From Streptomyces sioyaensis (GTDB lineage: Bacteria; Actinomycetota; Actinomycetes; Streptomycetales; Streptomycetaceae), in NCBI RefSeq assembly GCF_004122735.1, contig NZ_SDIF01000032.1:1-64000 (forward strand): 64,000 nt of DNA, written 5' to 3'. Below, in pieces: positions 32,818 to 42,155 of this stretch; the stretch's first letter is position 1, and every line of letters begins with the position of its first letter. Made by a program: the position numbers and the translations under genes. The notes under the pieces were generated by a model that did not search any database, was not told where the DNA came from, and was given only the letters and a program-made list of their open reading frames with translations.

Positions 32818-35613
32818 ATGCGAACCATAGTCGACGACAGTCCTCCGGATGAGGCCGAGAGGCTGGCGGGCGGCAAGGGGAAGAATCTCCATGAGCTGTC
32901 CAGGAACGGTCTCAACGTCCCCCGGTGGGCAGTCGTGGGACTCGATGTCTTCCAGGAATTCATCGCCGCGCTCGACGGCGCGGGGCGCATCGAGAATCTG
33001 CTCGCCGAGGTCACCCCGGACAACGCGAGCCGAATTTCCGGCCAGTTGGCTGAAATCATCGAGTCGGGTGAATTGAAGGACGAGGCCGCGGCGGTCGTCG
33101 AAGACGCGTACGCGCATGTGGGGTGCGCTCGGGTCGCGGTGCGCTCCTCGGGTGTCGAGGAGGACGGCGCGGAGTTTTCCTTCGCCGGGCAGTTCGCCAC
33201 CTTCCTCAATGTGTCCGGGCTCGCCGAGGTGACAGCGCACGTCAAGCGGTGCTGGGCGTCGGCGTTCTCCGAACGGTCACTGCAGTACCGGCTTCGCCAC
33301 GGGCTGCCGCTGCGCGGCGGGGGCATCGCCGTTGTCGTGCAGGAGATGGTGGATTCCGAGCGCAGCGGCGTCCTGTTCACCGCCCACCCGGTGACCGGCG
33401 ACCAGGGCCAGTACGTGATCAGTTCGGTGTACGGGCTGGGAGAGGGGCTGGTCTCGGGCGCGGTGGACGCCGACACCGTCGTGCTCGACGCGGCGACGGG
33501 CGCGGTGCACGACACCGTGCTCGGCGACAAGCAGGAGCGTTACCACGCGGACGATTCGGCTTCCGGATATCGGGTCAGCGAAGTGTCCCGGGCCGAACGG
33601 GAGAAGCTGTCGCTGGAACCGAAGGACGTGGCACGGCTGCATGAGGCCGGGGCGCGTATCGCGGCGGTCTTCGACACCCCGCAGGACATCGAGTGGGCGT
33701 TCACCGGCGATGTTCTGTGGATTTTGCAGGCCCGCCCCATCACGGCGCTGCCGAATGCCGTTCAGCCGCCGGAGGAGGCGGAGTGCGGACCGAGCGAGGG
33801 CGAACTCCGGATTTGGGACAACGCCAACATCATCGAAAGCTTCTCCGGGATCGTCTCACCGCTGACCTATAGCTTCGCGTCCCATGTCTACGGCAAGGTC
33901 TACGACTATTACGCCCGAGGGCTCCGGGTCCCGCAGGCCGCCCGGCGCGAAATGGAGGAATGGACTCCGCAAATGCTTGGCTATTTCCATGGCCGGGTGT
34001 ACTACAACTTGCTCAACTGGTACCGGATGGTGCGGATCGCGCCCCTCTACACACTCAACAGGAAAGTCCTGGAGATTGCGATCGGCGTCGAGGAACCGCT
34101 CGACGACGAAACGGCCGAGTCGCTCTACCCGTACACCTTCTCCTCGTCCCTGGCCGGCCGGCTGTCCCGCGCCAGGACGGTAGCCGCGTTCGTGCGCCGC
34201 TTCCTCACCATGAACCGCTCCGTCGAGCGGTTCATGGCCTACTTCTACGAGGCGTACGAGAAGTTCGACAACGTCGACTACAACGCCATGGAGGGCCAGG
34301 ACGTCTACCGGCGTTTCCGCGCTCTGGAAAAGGACCTGTTGGAGAAGTGGGGTCCGATGCAGACCCTGGACGCGGCGATCCTGTGGTCCATCGGCGGGCT
34401 CGCCCTGCTGCACCGGCGCTGGCTGCCGGACGCCCCCGAGTGGCTCACGTGGAGCGCCGCCAGTCCGGGTCCCCAGGTGGAGTCCATCGAACCCGCCCGT
34501 GCGCTGGCGGACCTCGCGGTCGCCGTCCGTGACGATGCCGAACTGGGCCGCATCCTCCAGGAAACCCCGGCCGCACAGACCTATCAGGCGCTGCGCGAGG
34601 GCGGCCACACCACGTTCCTCGCGTCGATGGACGAGTACGTCGCGGCGTACGGCTACCGCAGTCTCGACGAGCTCAAGCTCGAAGTACCCGATCTGCGGGA
34701 GGAGCCGTCCAGCCTGTTCGCCATGGTGCGCGCCGCACTGCCCGAGGTGAGCGCCCACTCCGGCGAGAAGGCCGACGCCTATCTGGACGCGCACCTTCGC
34801 GGGCCGCGCCGGCTGCTCTACAACGTCGTCCGCCGCAAGGCACAGAGTTCCTTGTACAACCGGGAGCGGCTGAGGTTCTGCCGCACCCGAGCGTTCGGCT
34901 CGGCGAAGCGGATGCTGCGCGCCATGGGCCGCGATCTCGCCCGGATGCGGGCGATCGACCACTGGAACGACGTCTTCTTCCTGCGCCTTGAGGAGTTGCG
35001 CGGCGCCTACGAGGGCACGACCGCGCACACCGATCTGCGCGGCCTCGTGGAGCTGCGCAAGCGGCAACGGGGCGAGGACGAGCAGTTGTCCGCGCCGTCC
35101 CGGTTCACCACTCGTGGGGCCGCCTACTGGCGGGGCAATCTGGAGCAGGCCGGCTTCGTGCGGGGCACCGTGGCGCCCACCGGCGTCAGGGAGTTGCGCG
35201 GCACCCCGTCCTGCCCTGGTGTGGTGGAGGCGCGTGCCGTGGTCACGGACACCCCCGTGGATGTGGACGGCGGTGTGCTGGTGACCTACCGCACGGATCC
35301 GGGCTGGGTCGCCGCGCTGCCGTCCGCTTCGGCGCTCGTCATCGAGCGGGGCAGCCCTCTGACGCATGTGGCGATCGTCGCCCGTGAGCTCGGCATTCCC
35401 ACGGTCGTCCAGGTCAAGGGCGCGGTCACGGAGATCGCGACCGGCATGCGGCTGAGGCTCGACGGAGGTACGGGGGCCATCACCTTGCTGGAGCCCGCGG
35501 CCCCGGCCGTCGGCCCGGCCGGTACGGACAGCGCGGCGGAAGCAGCGAACACGAAGGACGCCAAAGACACCAAGGACGCCAAGGACACGAAGCACGAAGG
35601 GCACGAAGAGTGA
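32818..35613 (+). CDS. PEP-synthase/rifampin-phosphotransferase-like enzyme
   Basis: The protein has 931 residues from ATG 32818 behind AGGGA. Residues 1-320 are a PPDK/PEP-synthase-type ATP-grasp half (G-G-K-G-K-N-L near 21, V-A-V-R-S-S-G-V-E-E-D near 105, Q-E-M-V-D-S-E-R-S-G-V-L-F-T, W-I-L-Q-A-R-P-I). A long middle segment without a known motif follows. The C-terminal swivelling domain has S-P-L-T-H-V-A-I-V-A-R-E-L-G-I-P with the phosphohistidine near 850. No PEP/pyruvate-binding barrel follows, so it resembles small-molecule phosphotransferases such as rifampin phosphotransferase more than PEP synthase. ATP would give a phosphohistidine that passes phosphate to an unknown acceptor. The tail is a low-complexity K-D-A-K-D-T repeat. 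It is the first gene of the operon. Confidence 0.85.
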   Translation: MRTIVDDSPPDEAERLAGGKGKNLHELSRNGLNVPRWAVVGLDVFQEFIAALDGAGRIENLLAEVTPDNASRISGQLAEIIESGELKDEAAAVVEDAYAHVGCARVAVRSSGVEEDGAEFSFAGQFATFLNVSGLAEVTAHVKRCWASAFSERSLQYRLRHGLPLRGGGIAVVVQEMVDSERSGVLFTAHPVTGDQGQYVISSVYGLGEGLVSGAVDADTVVLDAATGAVHDTVLGDKQERYHADDSASGYRVSEVSRAEREKLSLEPKDVARLHEAGARIAAVFDTPQDIEWAFTGDVLWILQARPITALPNAVQPPEEAECGPSEGELRIWDNANIIESFSGIVSPLTYSFASHVYGKVYDYYARGLRVPQAARREMEEWTPQMLGYFHGRVYYNLLNWYRMVRIAPLYTLNRKVLEIAIGVEEPLDDETAESLYPYTFSSSLAGRLSRARTVAAFVRRFLTMNRSVERFMAYFYEAYEKFDNVDYNAMEGQDVYRRFRALEKDLLEKWGPMQTLDAAILWSIGGLALLHRRWLPDAPEWLTWSAASPGPQVESIEPARALADLAVAVRDDAELGRILQETPAAQTYQALREGGHTTFLASMDEYVAAYGYRSLDELKLEVPDLREEPSSLFAMVRAALPEVSAHSGEKADAYLDAHLRGPRRLLYNVVRRKAQSSLYNRERLRFCRTRAFGSAKRMLRAMGRDLARMRAIDHWNDVFFLRLEELRGAYEGTTAHTDLRGLVELRKRQRGEDEQLSAPSRFTTRGAAYWRGNLEQAGFVRGTVAPTGVRELRGTPSCPGVVEARAVVTDTPVDVDGGVLVTYRTDPGWVAALPSASALVIERGSPLTHVAIVARELGIPTVVQVKGAVTEIATGMRLRLDGGTGAITLLEPAAPAVGPAGTDSAAEAANTKDAKDTKDAKDTKHEGHEE

Positions 35614-35659
35614 GTCATGCGCTGCTGGAGACGACCCACGTCACGACCGGGAGGCCTGA

Positions 35660-37315
35660 GTGATCCTCAGCGAGGACTATCTGCAGAACCTGTTCGACAA
35701 GACCCTTCCACATCTCCATTCCGCCGCCGACTGCGGTGTGGTTCTGGAGGGTTCGATCGCCGAGGGCTTCGGCAATTCATCGTCCGACATCGACTTCCTG
35801 CTGATCGCCGACAGCGACGCGGACCTGCCCACCATGCCGTCGCTCCTGTTCCTGGACGGGCGACGGGTCGAGGTCCGGACCCGCTCCGTGCGGCAGCTGG
35901 CCGAGCAGTTCTCCGCGATCACGACGGCCGCGCACGGCGGCCCGGGCGCGATCCCGGAGGATCTGCTGAACCGCTGTCAGCGTCTGCTGCACAGCTTCCC
36001 GCTGCGCAATGGGGAGCTGGTGGCGAAGGTGAAGGGGCTGATGTCCGTCGACGACTTCCGGACCACGGTCCGGGAGTGGTGGGCACACCACGCGCGCCAG
36101 TCGATGCGGTACGCCCTCGTCCTGCGGGAACTCGGCCAGGACGAGGAGGCCGCGGCGTGGACCGAAGCCGGACTGCTGCAGGCCGTGAAGTCCTGGGCGG
36201 CGGGACGGGGGGAGACCTACCTGGAGCCGAAGTGGCTTCCCATGCAGCTGGACCGCATCGGTGACGACCCGCTGTCCGCGCGGTACCGGACGCTCGCCTC
36301 GCTGGACGCGTCCGGTCTCGATCCCGCCGCGTACCTCACCGAGGGCGCCCGGCTCATGGCCGATCTGGGGGTGTCGGGCGCCGCGCCCGGTGCCGGGCAG
36401 ATCACCGTGGCCCGGGCCGACGGGGTGACCACCTGGCAGACCGGCGACCGGGTACACGTCGTACGCGGCAAGCAGGACGTGTTCGTCCTCGGTGACCGGG
36501 CGGCGCGGGCCTGGCGCTCCCTCGTCTTCGGCCGGCCGCTGGACCTCGTGCTGGCCGCGGCGGACGCGGCAGGAGCGCCGCAAGCGGGCCCGCTGATCGC
36601 CCGGTTCCTCCGCTTCGGCCTGGTGAAGGCGGCGTGGAAGGGCGACGGCCCGATCGTCCCCGCCATGCCGCTCGCCGCACCGCCGGGTGCCGTCACACCG
36701 CCGCCGAGCACCGCGCGGCCCCTCGTGGCCCTGGGCGGGGCGGTGGCCGGCGATGCGGACGCCATCGATCTCGTGCCCGTGCCGGCACGCCGGTTCAGCG
36801 CCGCCGCGATGATCCTGGTGTGGTCCAACGTGCTGGTGGAGAACGCCCGCGAAGACCTGGTCGGCGCCCTGGACCGCGAGCAGTGGAGCGTCGCCGAACT
36901 CAGCGCCCGGAGAATGCTGCGGTTCGCGCTGCGCGGGGTGCTCAGCGCGTACGGCGTCAACCCGCTGCCGCCGGACTCCGAGGTCGTCCGCGCGCTGTCC
37001 CTCCTTCCGGCCGGGGCCCACATGGACGGGATCCAGGCTGAGGCACGGCGGCTCGAAACGCTCACGATCGACTCCGTCGCCGGGGGCAGCGCGGCGCTCA
37101 CCGCGCTGGACGGCTTCGTCGCCCTGGTCCGGCAGGCGACGGGGGCGCACGGCTTCCCGTCCTCCTTCGGCTCCTCGGACGGATGGCGGCAGACCTTGGA
37201 GATCGGCTACGACTGGCTGCGCCTCGGCGCGCATCTCGACGCGGACCTGCCCCTCGACGAGGCGAGCGATCTGCTCTCCAGCGGGGGTGCCCAGCCGCAT
37301 GTCGCCACCACCTGA
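35660..37315 (+). CDS. Nucleotidyltransferase-fold protein, unknown substrate
   Basis: The protein has 551 residues from a GTG with GGGAGG 6 bp upstream. Near residue 31 it has G-S-I-A-E-G-F-G-N-S-S-S-D-I-D-F, the G-S-x(9)-S-D-x-D signature of the Pol-beta-type nucleotidyltransferase superfamily. R-R-V-E-V-R lies further on and could give the third carboxylate. The remainder (about 100-551) is mostly helical and has no motif I recognise. Relatives adenylylate or nucleotidylylate small molecules or proteins. It lies 46 bp after the phosphotransferase gene; together they suggest phosphorylation followed by nucleotidyl transfer on an intermediate. This is inference. Confidence 0.7.
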   Translation: MILSEDYLQNLFDKTLPHLHSAADCGVVLEGSIAEGFGNSSSDIDFLLIADSDADLPTMPSLLFLDGRRVEVRTRSVRQLAEQFSAITTAAHGGPGAIPEDLLNRCQRLLHSFPLRNGELVAKVKGLMSVDDFRTTVREWWAHHARQSMRYALVLRELGQDEEAAAWTEAGLLQAVKSWAAGRGETYLEPKWLPMQLDRIGDDPLSARYRTLASLDASGLDPAAYLTEGARLMADLGVSGAAPGAGQITVARADGVTTWQTGDRVHVVRGKQDVFVLGDRAARAWRSLVFGRPLDLVLAAADAAGAPQAGPLIARFLRFGLVKAAWKGDGPIVPAMPLAAPPGAVTPPPSTARPLVALGGAVAGDADAIDLVPVPARRFSAAAMILVWSNVLVENAREDLVGALDREQWSVAELSARRMLRFALRGVLSAYGVNPLPPDSEVVRALSLLPAGAHMDGIQAEARRLETLTIDSVAGGSAALTALDGFVALVRQATGAHGFPSSFGSSDGWRQTLEIGYDWLRLGAHLDADLPLDEASDLLSSGGAQPHVATT

Positions 37316-37444
37316 CGCTGCGGGAGGAACGTTGACGTCACGCACCAGCACACCCCCTGAACGAGGACGAGGCGCGCCGCACGGTGTCCGCGTCCGTCGG
37401 CGCGATGGCGCCCGGAGTGAGGCACGGAGAGAGAAGGCAGGTCG

Positions 37445-38608
37445 ATGAAGTCGATGACGGAGAACCTGAGGGTTCTGGTGACCGGCGCGGCCGGGCTGGT
37501 CGGCGCGGAGGTCACCGCCCGGCTGGCGACGGCCGGGCACGAGGTGACCGCGCTGGTCCACGACAACCCGGTGCTCGTACGCAACGACGGCAGCCCCCTG
37601 GAGAGCAGCGCGGTCACGTGCCTGTCCGGCGATGTCACCAAGCCCCGGCTCGGCCTCACCGAGGCCGCGTACCAGGCGCTGGCCGCGGGCGGGCTCGACC
37701 GGATCGTGCACTGCGCCGCGATCACCGACTTCGGCCTCCCCGACGAGGTCTACCAGGCGGTCAACGTCGACGGCACCGCCCACGTCGTCGAGCTGGCCCG
37801 CGCCGGCGGCATTCCTCTCGTGCACGTGAGCACGGCCTACGTGTGCGGTGAGCGGGACGGGCTGATCCGTGAGACGGAGCTGGACGAGGGCCAGCGGCTC
37901 GCCAACGCCTACGAGACCAGCAAGTTCCGGGCCGAGACACTGGTGCACAAGGCCCAGGCCGACGGGGTGCGCGCGGCGATCGTCCGCCCCAGCATCGTGG
38001 TCGGCGAGGAGCACACCGGGGTGGTGCGCGAGTACAAGAACATCTACGTCGTTCTCAAGCTGGCCACCGAGGGCAGGGTCCGTTCCCTCCCCGGCCTGTA
38101 CGAGGCGCGCCTCGATCTGGTGCCCGTGGACTATGTGGCGGACGTCATCACGGAGGTCACCCACCGGTTCGAGGAGGCGGCGGGCCGCACCTTCCACGCG
38201 GTGGGCGCACCGCTGACGCTGCGGGACTTCTCCGATGTGATGGCCGAGTACCCCCCGTTCCAGGTGCCGCGGTTCGTCCCGCCGACGAGCTTCGACGCCC
38301 AGCGGCTGTCCCGGCGGGAGCGGCTGTACTACGAGCGCGTCGTGACGCTGTACGCAAGCTACTTCCGCCGCCGAATGCGTTTCGACGACTCCCACACGGC
38401 ACGTCTGACCACCCGCGGGGCACCCGAGAGGGGGCAGGACTTCCTGCGCAGGATCTTCGACCACTGCCTGGAGTCGGGCTACTTGGGCCTGCCGCCCGCC
38501 GACGACACGGAGGTGGGCGCCCGGCCGGACGGCACGGGAGCGCAGGCGACCGCCGTGGCGAACGGGACCGGCCCGGCCGGCAGCGACGCGATCGGAGCCG
38601 GCCGGTGA
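37445..38608 (+). CDS. NAD(P)-dependent reductase/epimerase family protein
   Basis: The protein has 387 residues. The nucleotide-binding loop is V-T-G-A-A-G-L-V-G near 13, and the catalytic set is V-S-T-A-Y-V and Y-E-T-S-K (Tyr-x3-Lys near 156). R-P-S-I-V-V-G follows, as in the extended SDR and thioester-reductase-like (male-sterility) group. It could reduce a carbonyl or a thioester. The start is ATG 37445 (AGG 8 bp upstream) or ATG 37454. The next gene starts within its stop (GTGA overlap at 38605), so they are coupled. In an AfsA setting a reductase for the butenolide or keto intermediate would be expected. Confidence 0.85.
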   Translation: MKSMTENLRVLVTGAAGLVGAEVTARLATAGHEVTALVHDNPVLVRNDGSPLESSAVTCLSGDVTKPRLGLTEAAYQALAAGGLDRIVHCAAITDFGLPDEVYQAVNVDGTAHVVELARAGGIPLVHVSTAYVCGERDGLIRETELDEGQRLANAYETSKFRAETLVHKAQADGVRAAIVRPSIVVGEEHTGVVREYKNIYVVLKLATEGRVRSLPGLYEARLDLVPVDYVADVITEVTHRFEEAAGRTFHAVGAPLTLRDFSDVMAEYPPFQVPRFVPPTSFDAQRLSRRERLYYERVVTLYASYFRRRMRFDDSHTARLTTRGAPERGQDFLRRIFDHCLESGYLGLPPADDTEVGARPDGTGAQATAVANGTGPAGSDAIGAGR

Positions 38609-39600
38609 CCGGCGGCACAGCGCACGGCCGGCCCTTCGGCGACGACATCTCCCCGGCCCTCAGCTGCGATCCGCGCAAGCGCACGCTGTTCGGCTCGGAC
38701 ACCTACTTCCTGGAGAGCGTCGAACAGCTCGGCACGCTGACCGCCGACGTCGACGGCTTCCTCCACCGGCACGCCGCGCTGCTGCTCAAACCCGATGCCG
38801 TGGTCAGCCGGCAGATACCGACGACGGTCGACTGGCTGGCCCGGAACGGCTTCCGGATCGTGGCCGCGGAACGCACCCGGCTCACCCGTACCGCCGTGCG
38901 GGCGCTGTGGTACTTCCAGTGGAACCTGGCCACACCACAGCGCCGCCGTCTCGCGGACATGTTCATGGACTCGTGCGACGCGCTGGTGCTCGTGGTGCGC
39001 CCCGAAGCGGACGACGGCGAGGCTCCGCCGGCGTCGGTCGTGGTGACCGAGCGGAAGGGCCCGACCGACCCGCGGGCCCGGGTCCCCGGCCAGCTCCGCT
39101 ACGAGATCGGCCGCTACAGCTTTCTGCTCAATCTCGTCCACACTCCGGACGAACCGGCCGATGTGGCACGGGAGTTGGGCATCCACTTCGACACCGCGCT
39201 CCGGGAGCGGGTCTACGCCTCCGCGCTGGCGGGCGACGACCGGTCGGCCCGGGCGCGTGAGCTGGCCGAGCAGTTGCACGCCGAGGTGCCCGCGCGGGAT
39301 CTCACCTTCGAACCGGCCGCGGAACGGCTCAAGCGGGCCGTGCAGGAGGCGGAGGCATCCCTGGCTCCCGGCGCCGTCCGGGACGCACTGCGCACGGCCC
39401 GGCTCGCCGCCCGGGACCAGGACGGCTACCGGCGGCTGATGGAAGCGATCTGGCGGGCCGGACTTCCGCTCGACGCCTGGGACGTGGTGATCGTCGGCAC
39501 TCATGTGCTGCCGATGAAACGCACGGGGCTGGGCCCCGTGCTCGACGGAGTCAGCGTGCCCGACTGGCAGCGCCACATGGCGCGGCTCGCGGTGCGGTGA
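38605..39600 (+). CDS. Nucleoside-diphosphate-kinase-like protein
   Basis: The protein has 331 residues from a GTG overlapping the preceding stop by 4 bp. Residues about 45-195 resemble NDK: L-L-K-P-D-A-V near 56, L-R-Y-E-I-G-R in place of the R-G-D-F region, then N-L-V-H-T-P-D-E-P-A-D-V-A-R-E-L-G-I-H-F. The last stretch aligns with the NDK motif N-x-x-H-G-S-D and its active-site His (near 179). G-S-D is replaced by T-P-D, and about 130 extra residues follow. Real NDKs are about 140 residues, so this is a divergent, specialised member, possibly acting on the same phosphorylated intermediate as its operon neighbours. Confidence 0.7.
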   Translation: MTGGTAHGRPFGDDISPALSCDPRKRTLFGSDTYFLESVEQLGTLTADVDGFLHRHAALLLKPDAVVSRQIPTTVDWLARNGFRIVAAERTRLTRTAVRALWYFQWNLATPQRRRLADMFMDSCDALVLVVRPEADDGEAPPASVVVTERKGPTDPRARVPGQLRYEIGRYSFLLNLVHTPDEPADVARELGIHFDTALRERVYASALAGDDRSARARELAEQLHAEVPARDLTFEPAAERLKRAVQEAEASLAPGAVRDALRTARLAARDQDGYRRLMEAIWRAGLPLDAWDVVIVGTHVLPMKRTGLGPVLDGVSVPDWQRHMARLAVR

Positions 39601-39616
39601 CGGGGAGGGAGACAGC

Positions 39617-40594
39617 ATGGACACGGTGGAATTCAGCCGTACGGTGCCACGGGAGCTCGTCCATCGGGTGAGCCTCACCGAGGTGTTCGTGACCGGCGTG
39701 CTCGCCCGGGACGAGGACACCCTCGACGTCGGGATGCAGATACCCCGCTCGCACGCCTTCTACCGGGACACGGCGGGCTGCGGCCACGTCTACGACCCGA
39801 TGGTCCTGGTGGAGGCGGCCCGGCAGACCCTCATCATGCTGGGCCACCAGCTGTTCGAGATGCCGTTCGGCACGAAGTTCATCCTGCGGGACATCGCCCT
39901 GCGGGACGCGGACATGGCGGCGCTGACGGTACGCGGCGTGCCCACCGAGGTGGTGCTGCGCTGCCGCATCCTGCGCCGTTTCCATGGCCGCGAGGGCGTG
40001 TCGGGGGCACGATTGAGCTACACCGCGCTGATCGGCGACCACGCGGCGGCGACGCTGGAGTGCAACATGTCCTGGGTGACGCCCACCCGATGGCAGGCGA
40101 TGCGCGAGGAACGACGCGCCGCGCTGGGGCTGCCGCTCCACGCCCCCTTCGAGGCCCACGACGCGCAGCGGCGGATCCCCAAGGCGCTGGTCGACCGCAA
40201 GGATCCCGCGAACGTGGTCATCTCCCCGCTCCACCGCCCGCCGGGCGAGGACGGCACCGGGACCGCGCGGCTCGTCGTCGACACCGGGCACCCCGTGCTG
40301 TTCGACCACCCCCTGGACCATGTCCCCGGCATGCTGACCCTTGAGGCCTTCCGGCAACTGAGCATCGCCACCGCCGTCGAAACCGGGATGCTGCCGTCGG
40401 CGTCGGCCGTCCTCACGGGGCTGAACGTGCGCTTCTCGGGCTTCGGTGAGCTGGATCTGCCGATCGTCTGCGAGAGCGTCCGGACCGCGGGCGATGGGAC
40501 GGACGCCGTGCTGCGCTGTGCCATGAAGCAGGACGGACGCACCATCGCGGACGGTGAACTGCGCCTCACCGCCCCGCCACGGACGCGGAGTTGA
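39617..40594 (+). CDS. AfsA-family hotdog acyltransferase
   Basis: The protein has 325 residues behind GGGAGGGAG. Two AfsA half-repeats are visible. The first has P-R-S-H-A-F-Y near 48 and H-V-Y-D-P-M-V-L-V-E-A-A-R-Q-T near 59. The second has V-D-T-G-H-P-V-L-F-D-H-P-L-D-H-V-P-G-M-L near 225 and E-A-F-R-Q. AfsA itself esterifies dihydroxyacetone phosphate with a beta-ketoacyl chain in gamma-butyrolactone hormone synthesis. In this operon there is no partner receptor gene, and the neighbours handle phosphate, nucleotides and prenyl groups. It may therefore either make a signalling butanolide or build a structural part of the main product. That choice is open. Confidence 0.88.
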   Translation: MDTVEFSRTVPRELVHRVSLTEVFVTGVLARDEDTLDVGMQIPRSHAFYRDTAGCGHVYDPMVLVEAARQTLIMLGHQLFEMPFGTKFILRDIALRDADMAALTVRGVPTEVVLRCRILRRFHGREGVSGARLSYTALIGDHAAATLECNMSWVTPTRWQAMREERRAALGLPLHAPFEAHDAQRRIPKALVDRKDPANVVISPLHRPPGEDGTGTARLVVDTGHPVLFDHPLDHVPGMLTLEAFRQLSIATAVETGMLPSASAVLTGLNVRFSGFGELDLPIVCESVRTAGDGTDAVLRCAMKQDGRTIADGELRLTAPPRTRS

Positions 40595-40595
40595 G

Positions 40596-41243
40596 ATGGC
40601 CGCCACCCCCGAGACGCCCCACACCCTCGACATCGACGAGCTGCTGACCCGCACCCCCACCGTGCGCCGCAGGCTCGATCTGTCGCGACCGGTCTCCCGG
40701 CCGCTCCTCACCGAGTGCCTCCAGCTCGCCGTCCACGCGCCCAATGGCGGAAACCGGCAGAACTGGCGCTTCCTGGTGATCGACGATCCGGACACCAAGG
40801 CCGGGATCGCCCGGCACTACAAGTCCGCGTCGGACGCCTATCTCGCCGCCACTCCCCCGGCGGCGATGAGCGAAAAGGCCGTGGCCGGCGTCCGCTACCT
40901 CGCCGACCATCTCCACGAGGTGCCCGCGCTCGTCCTGGCCTGCGTCCACGGACGGCTGCCCGCGGACGCACCGCTCGCCCGGCAGTCCGGCTTCTTCGGC
41001 ACCATCTATCCGGCGCTGTGGAGCTTCATGCTCGCGGCCCGCAGCCGTGGCCTGGGCACCGCGCTGACCACGGTGCACCTCGCCCACGAACGCGAAGTGG
41101 CGGCGCTGGTCGGTCTTCCCGCCGACGAGGTCACCCAGGTCGCCCTGGTGGCCGTCGGGCACGTCACGGGCGGACCCGGCTTCCGCCGCACCCAACGGAA
41201 GCCGCTCGACGACGTCCTGTCCTGGAACCGGTGGGACAGGTGA
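40596..41243 (+). CDS. Nitroreductase-family flavoprotein
   Basis: The protein has 215 residues. ATG 40596 is one base after the AfsA stop (TGA-G-ATG). The N-terminal R-x-R-R, the A-P-N-G-G-N-R-Q-N-W-R-F motif near 52 that binds FMN phosphate, and the C-terminal G-L-P-A-D-E-V-T-Q-V-A-L-V-A-V-G-H are typical of nitroreductase/BluB-like proteins. A flavin-dependent reduction or oxidation of the AfsA product, or aromatisation, is possible. It overlaps the next start by 4 bp. Confidence 0.85.
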   Translation: MAATPETPHTLDIDELLTRTPTVRRRLDLSRPVSRPLLTECLQLAVHAPNGGNRQNWRFLVIDDPDTKAGIARHYKSASDAYLAATPPAAMSEKAVAGVRYLADHLHEVPALVLACVHGRLPADAPLARQSGFFGTIYPALWSFMLAARSRGLGTALTTVHLAHEREVAALVGLPADEVTQVALVAVGHVTGGPGFRRTQRKPLDDVLSWNRWDR

Positions 41244-42148
41244 CCGACGCCCTGACTGCTTCCCGGGTGCCGGCACGGCTGGGCCGTTTCGTGCTGCGGA
41301 TGTTCCGCCCGCAGATCTACGTCACCTACGGCGTGCTGTGGACCCTGGCCCTGGAGGGCACGGCCGAGGCGCTCTCGGGGCCTTCCGCGCACTGGACGCC
41401 CTCCTGGTCGACCGTGGTGCGCGCGGTGAGCGTGGTGCTGGCCCTGCTGTTCGCCCGCATGGTCGACGAGCAGAAGGACCTGGACTACGACCGCCGGCAC
41501 CACCCGGACCGGCCCTTGGTGACGGGCGCCATCACAGTGGCGGAGCTGCGCGGTGCCATGGCGCTGATCGCCGTACTCGTCGCCGTGCTCAACGCGCTGA
41601 TCTCGGCCGTCTCCGTCCTGCTGATCCTGCTCGGCCTCGGATACACGCTGTTCCTGGTCGCGCTGGAACGCTGGTCCCCGCGGATCGGCGCGGGCCTCCT
41701 GGTCAACCTCCTCGTCAGCTACCCGGTGCAGCTGCTGCTCTCCGTCTACCTCTATCTCTCGCTGCTGACCGGCGACGCGATCGACGGGGACCGGCGGGCC
41801 GTGCCCTTGCTGGCCATGTTCGCCTGCGTCTTCCTCCAGTTCGAGTTCGCGCGGAAGACCGAGTGGCGGCAGGACCCGCAGGCGCGGCTGTACTCGGAGG
41901 TGCTCGGCCCGCGCGGCAGCGCGGCGGTCTCGCTCGCGCTCGCCGTGGGCGCGGCGGCACTCGCGCTGCTGCTGTTCGGGACGGCCGGCTGGTTGCCGGC
42001 GCTGAGCATCGTCTTCCCCGCCCTCGGCGCCTGGCGCTTCCTCGTCCGCAGAAAGCCCTCCGGGCTGATGCTCCCGGCGATGGGCTTTGTGCTCCTCTTC
42101 AATCTGCTGTGTTTCTACGGGTCCACGGCACTCGCGATCGGACGGTGA
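41240..42148 (+). CDS. UbiA-superfamily prenyltransferase
   Basis: The protein has 302 residues from a GTG overlapping the nitroreductase stop (GTGA). It is an integral membrane protein of about eight or nine helices. The first Asp-rich motif is M-V-D-E-Q-K-D-L-D-Y-D near 75, followed by H-P-D-R-P-L-V-T-G, which fits the UbiA D-x(3)-D...H-P-x-R-P-L pattern. The second motif is degenerate (F-A-R-K-T-E-W-R-Q-D-P near 208). UbiA enzymes move a prenyl or similar diphosphate to an aromatic or other acceptor at the membrane. The acceptor here is unknown; a phosphorylated or nucleotidylated intermediate made by upstream genes would be unusual. Confidence 0.82.
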   Translation: MTDALTASRVPARLGRFVLRMFRPQIYVTYGVLWTLALEGTAEALSGPSAHWTPSWSTVVRAVSVVLALLFARMVDEQKDLDYDRRHHPDRPLVTGAITVAELRGAMALIAVLVAVLNALISAVSVLLILLGLGYTLFLVALERWSPRIGAGLLVNLLVSYPVQLLLSVYLYLSLLTGDAIDGDRRAVPLLAMFACVFLQFEFARKTEWRQDPQARLYSEVLGPRGSAAVSLALAVGAAALALLLFGTAGWLPALSIVFPALGAWRFLVRRKPSGLMLPAMGFVLLFNLLCFYGSTALAIGR

Positions 42149-42155
42149 GAGAACG

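Noticed and set aside
37332..37448. Possible 38-codon ORF (TTG start) between the nucleotidyltransferase and reductase genes
   Set aside because: It has GGAGG upstream and overlaps the next ATG, but codon use is not Streptomyces-like and the start is rare, so it is not called as a gene.
33856..38464. Long minus-strand ORFs (582 and 895 residues) opposite the operon
   Set aside because: They are antisense to genes with recognised motifs and have no ribosome binding site or domain.
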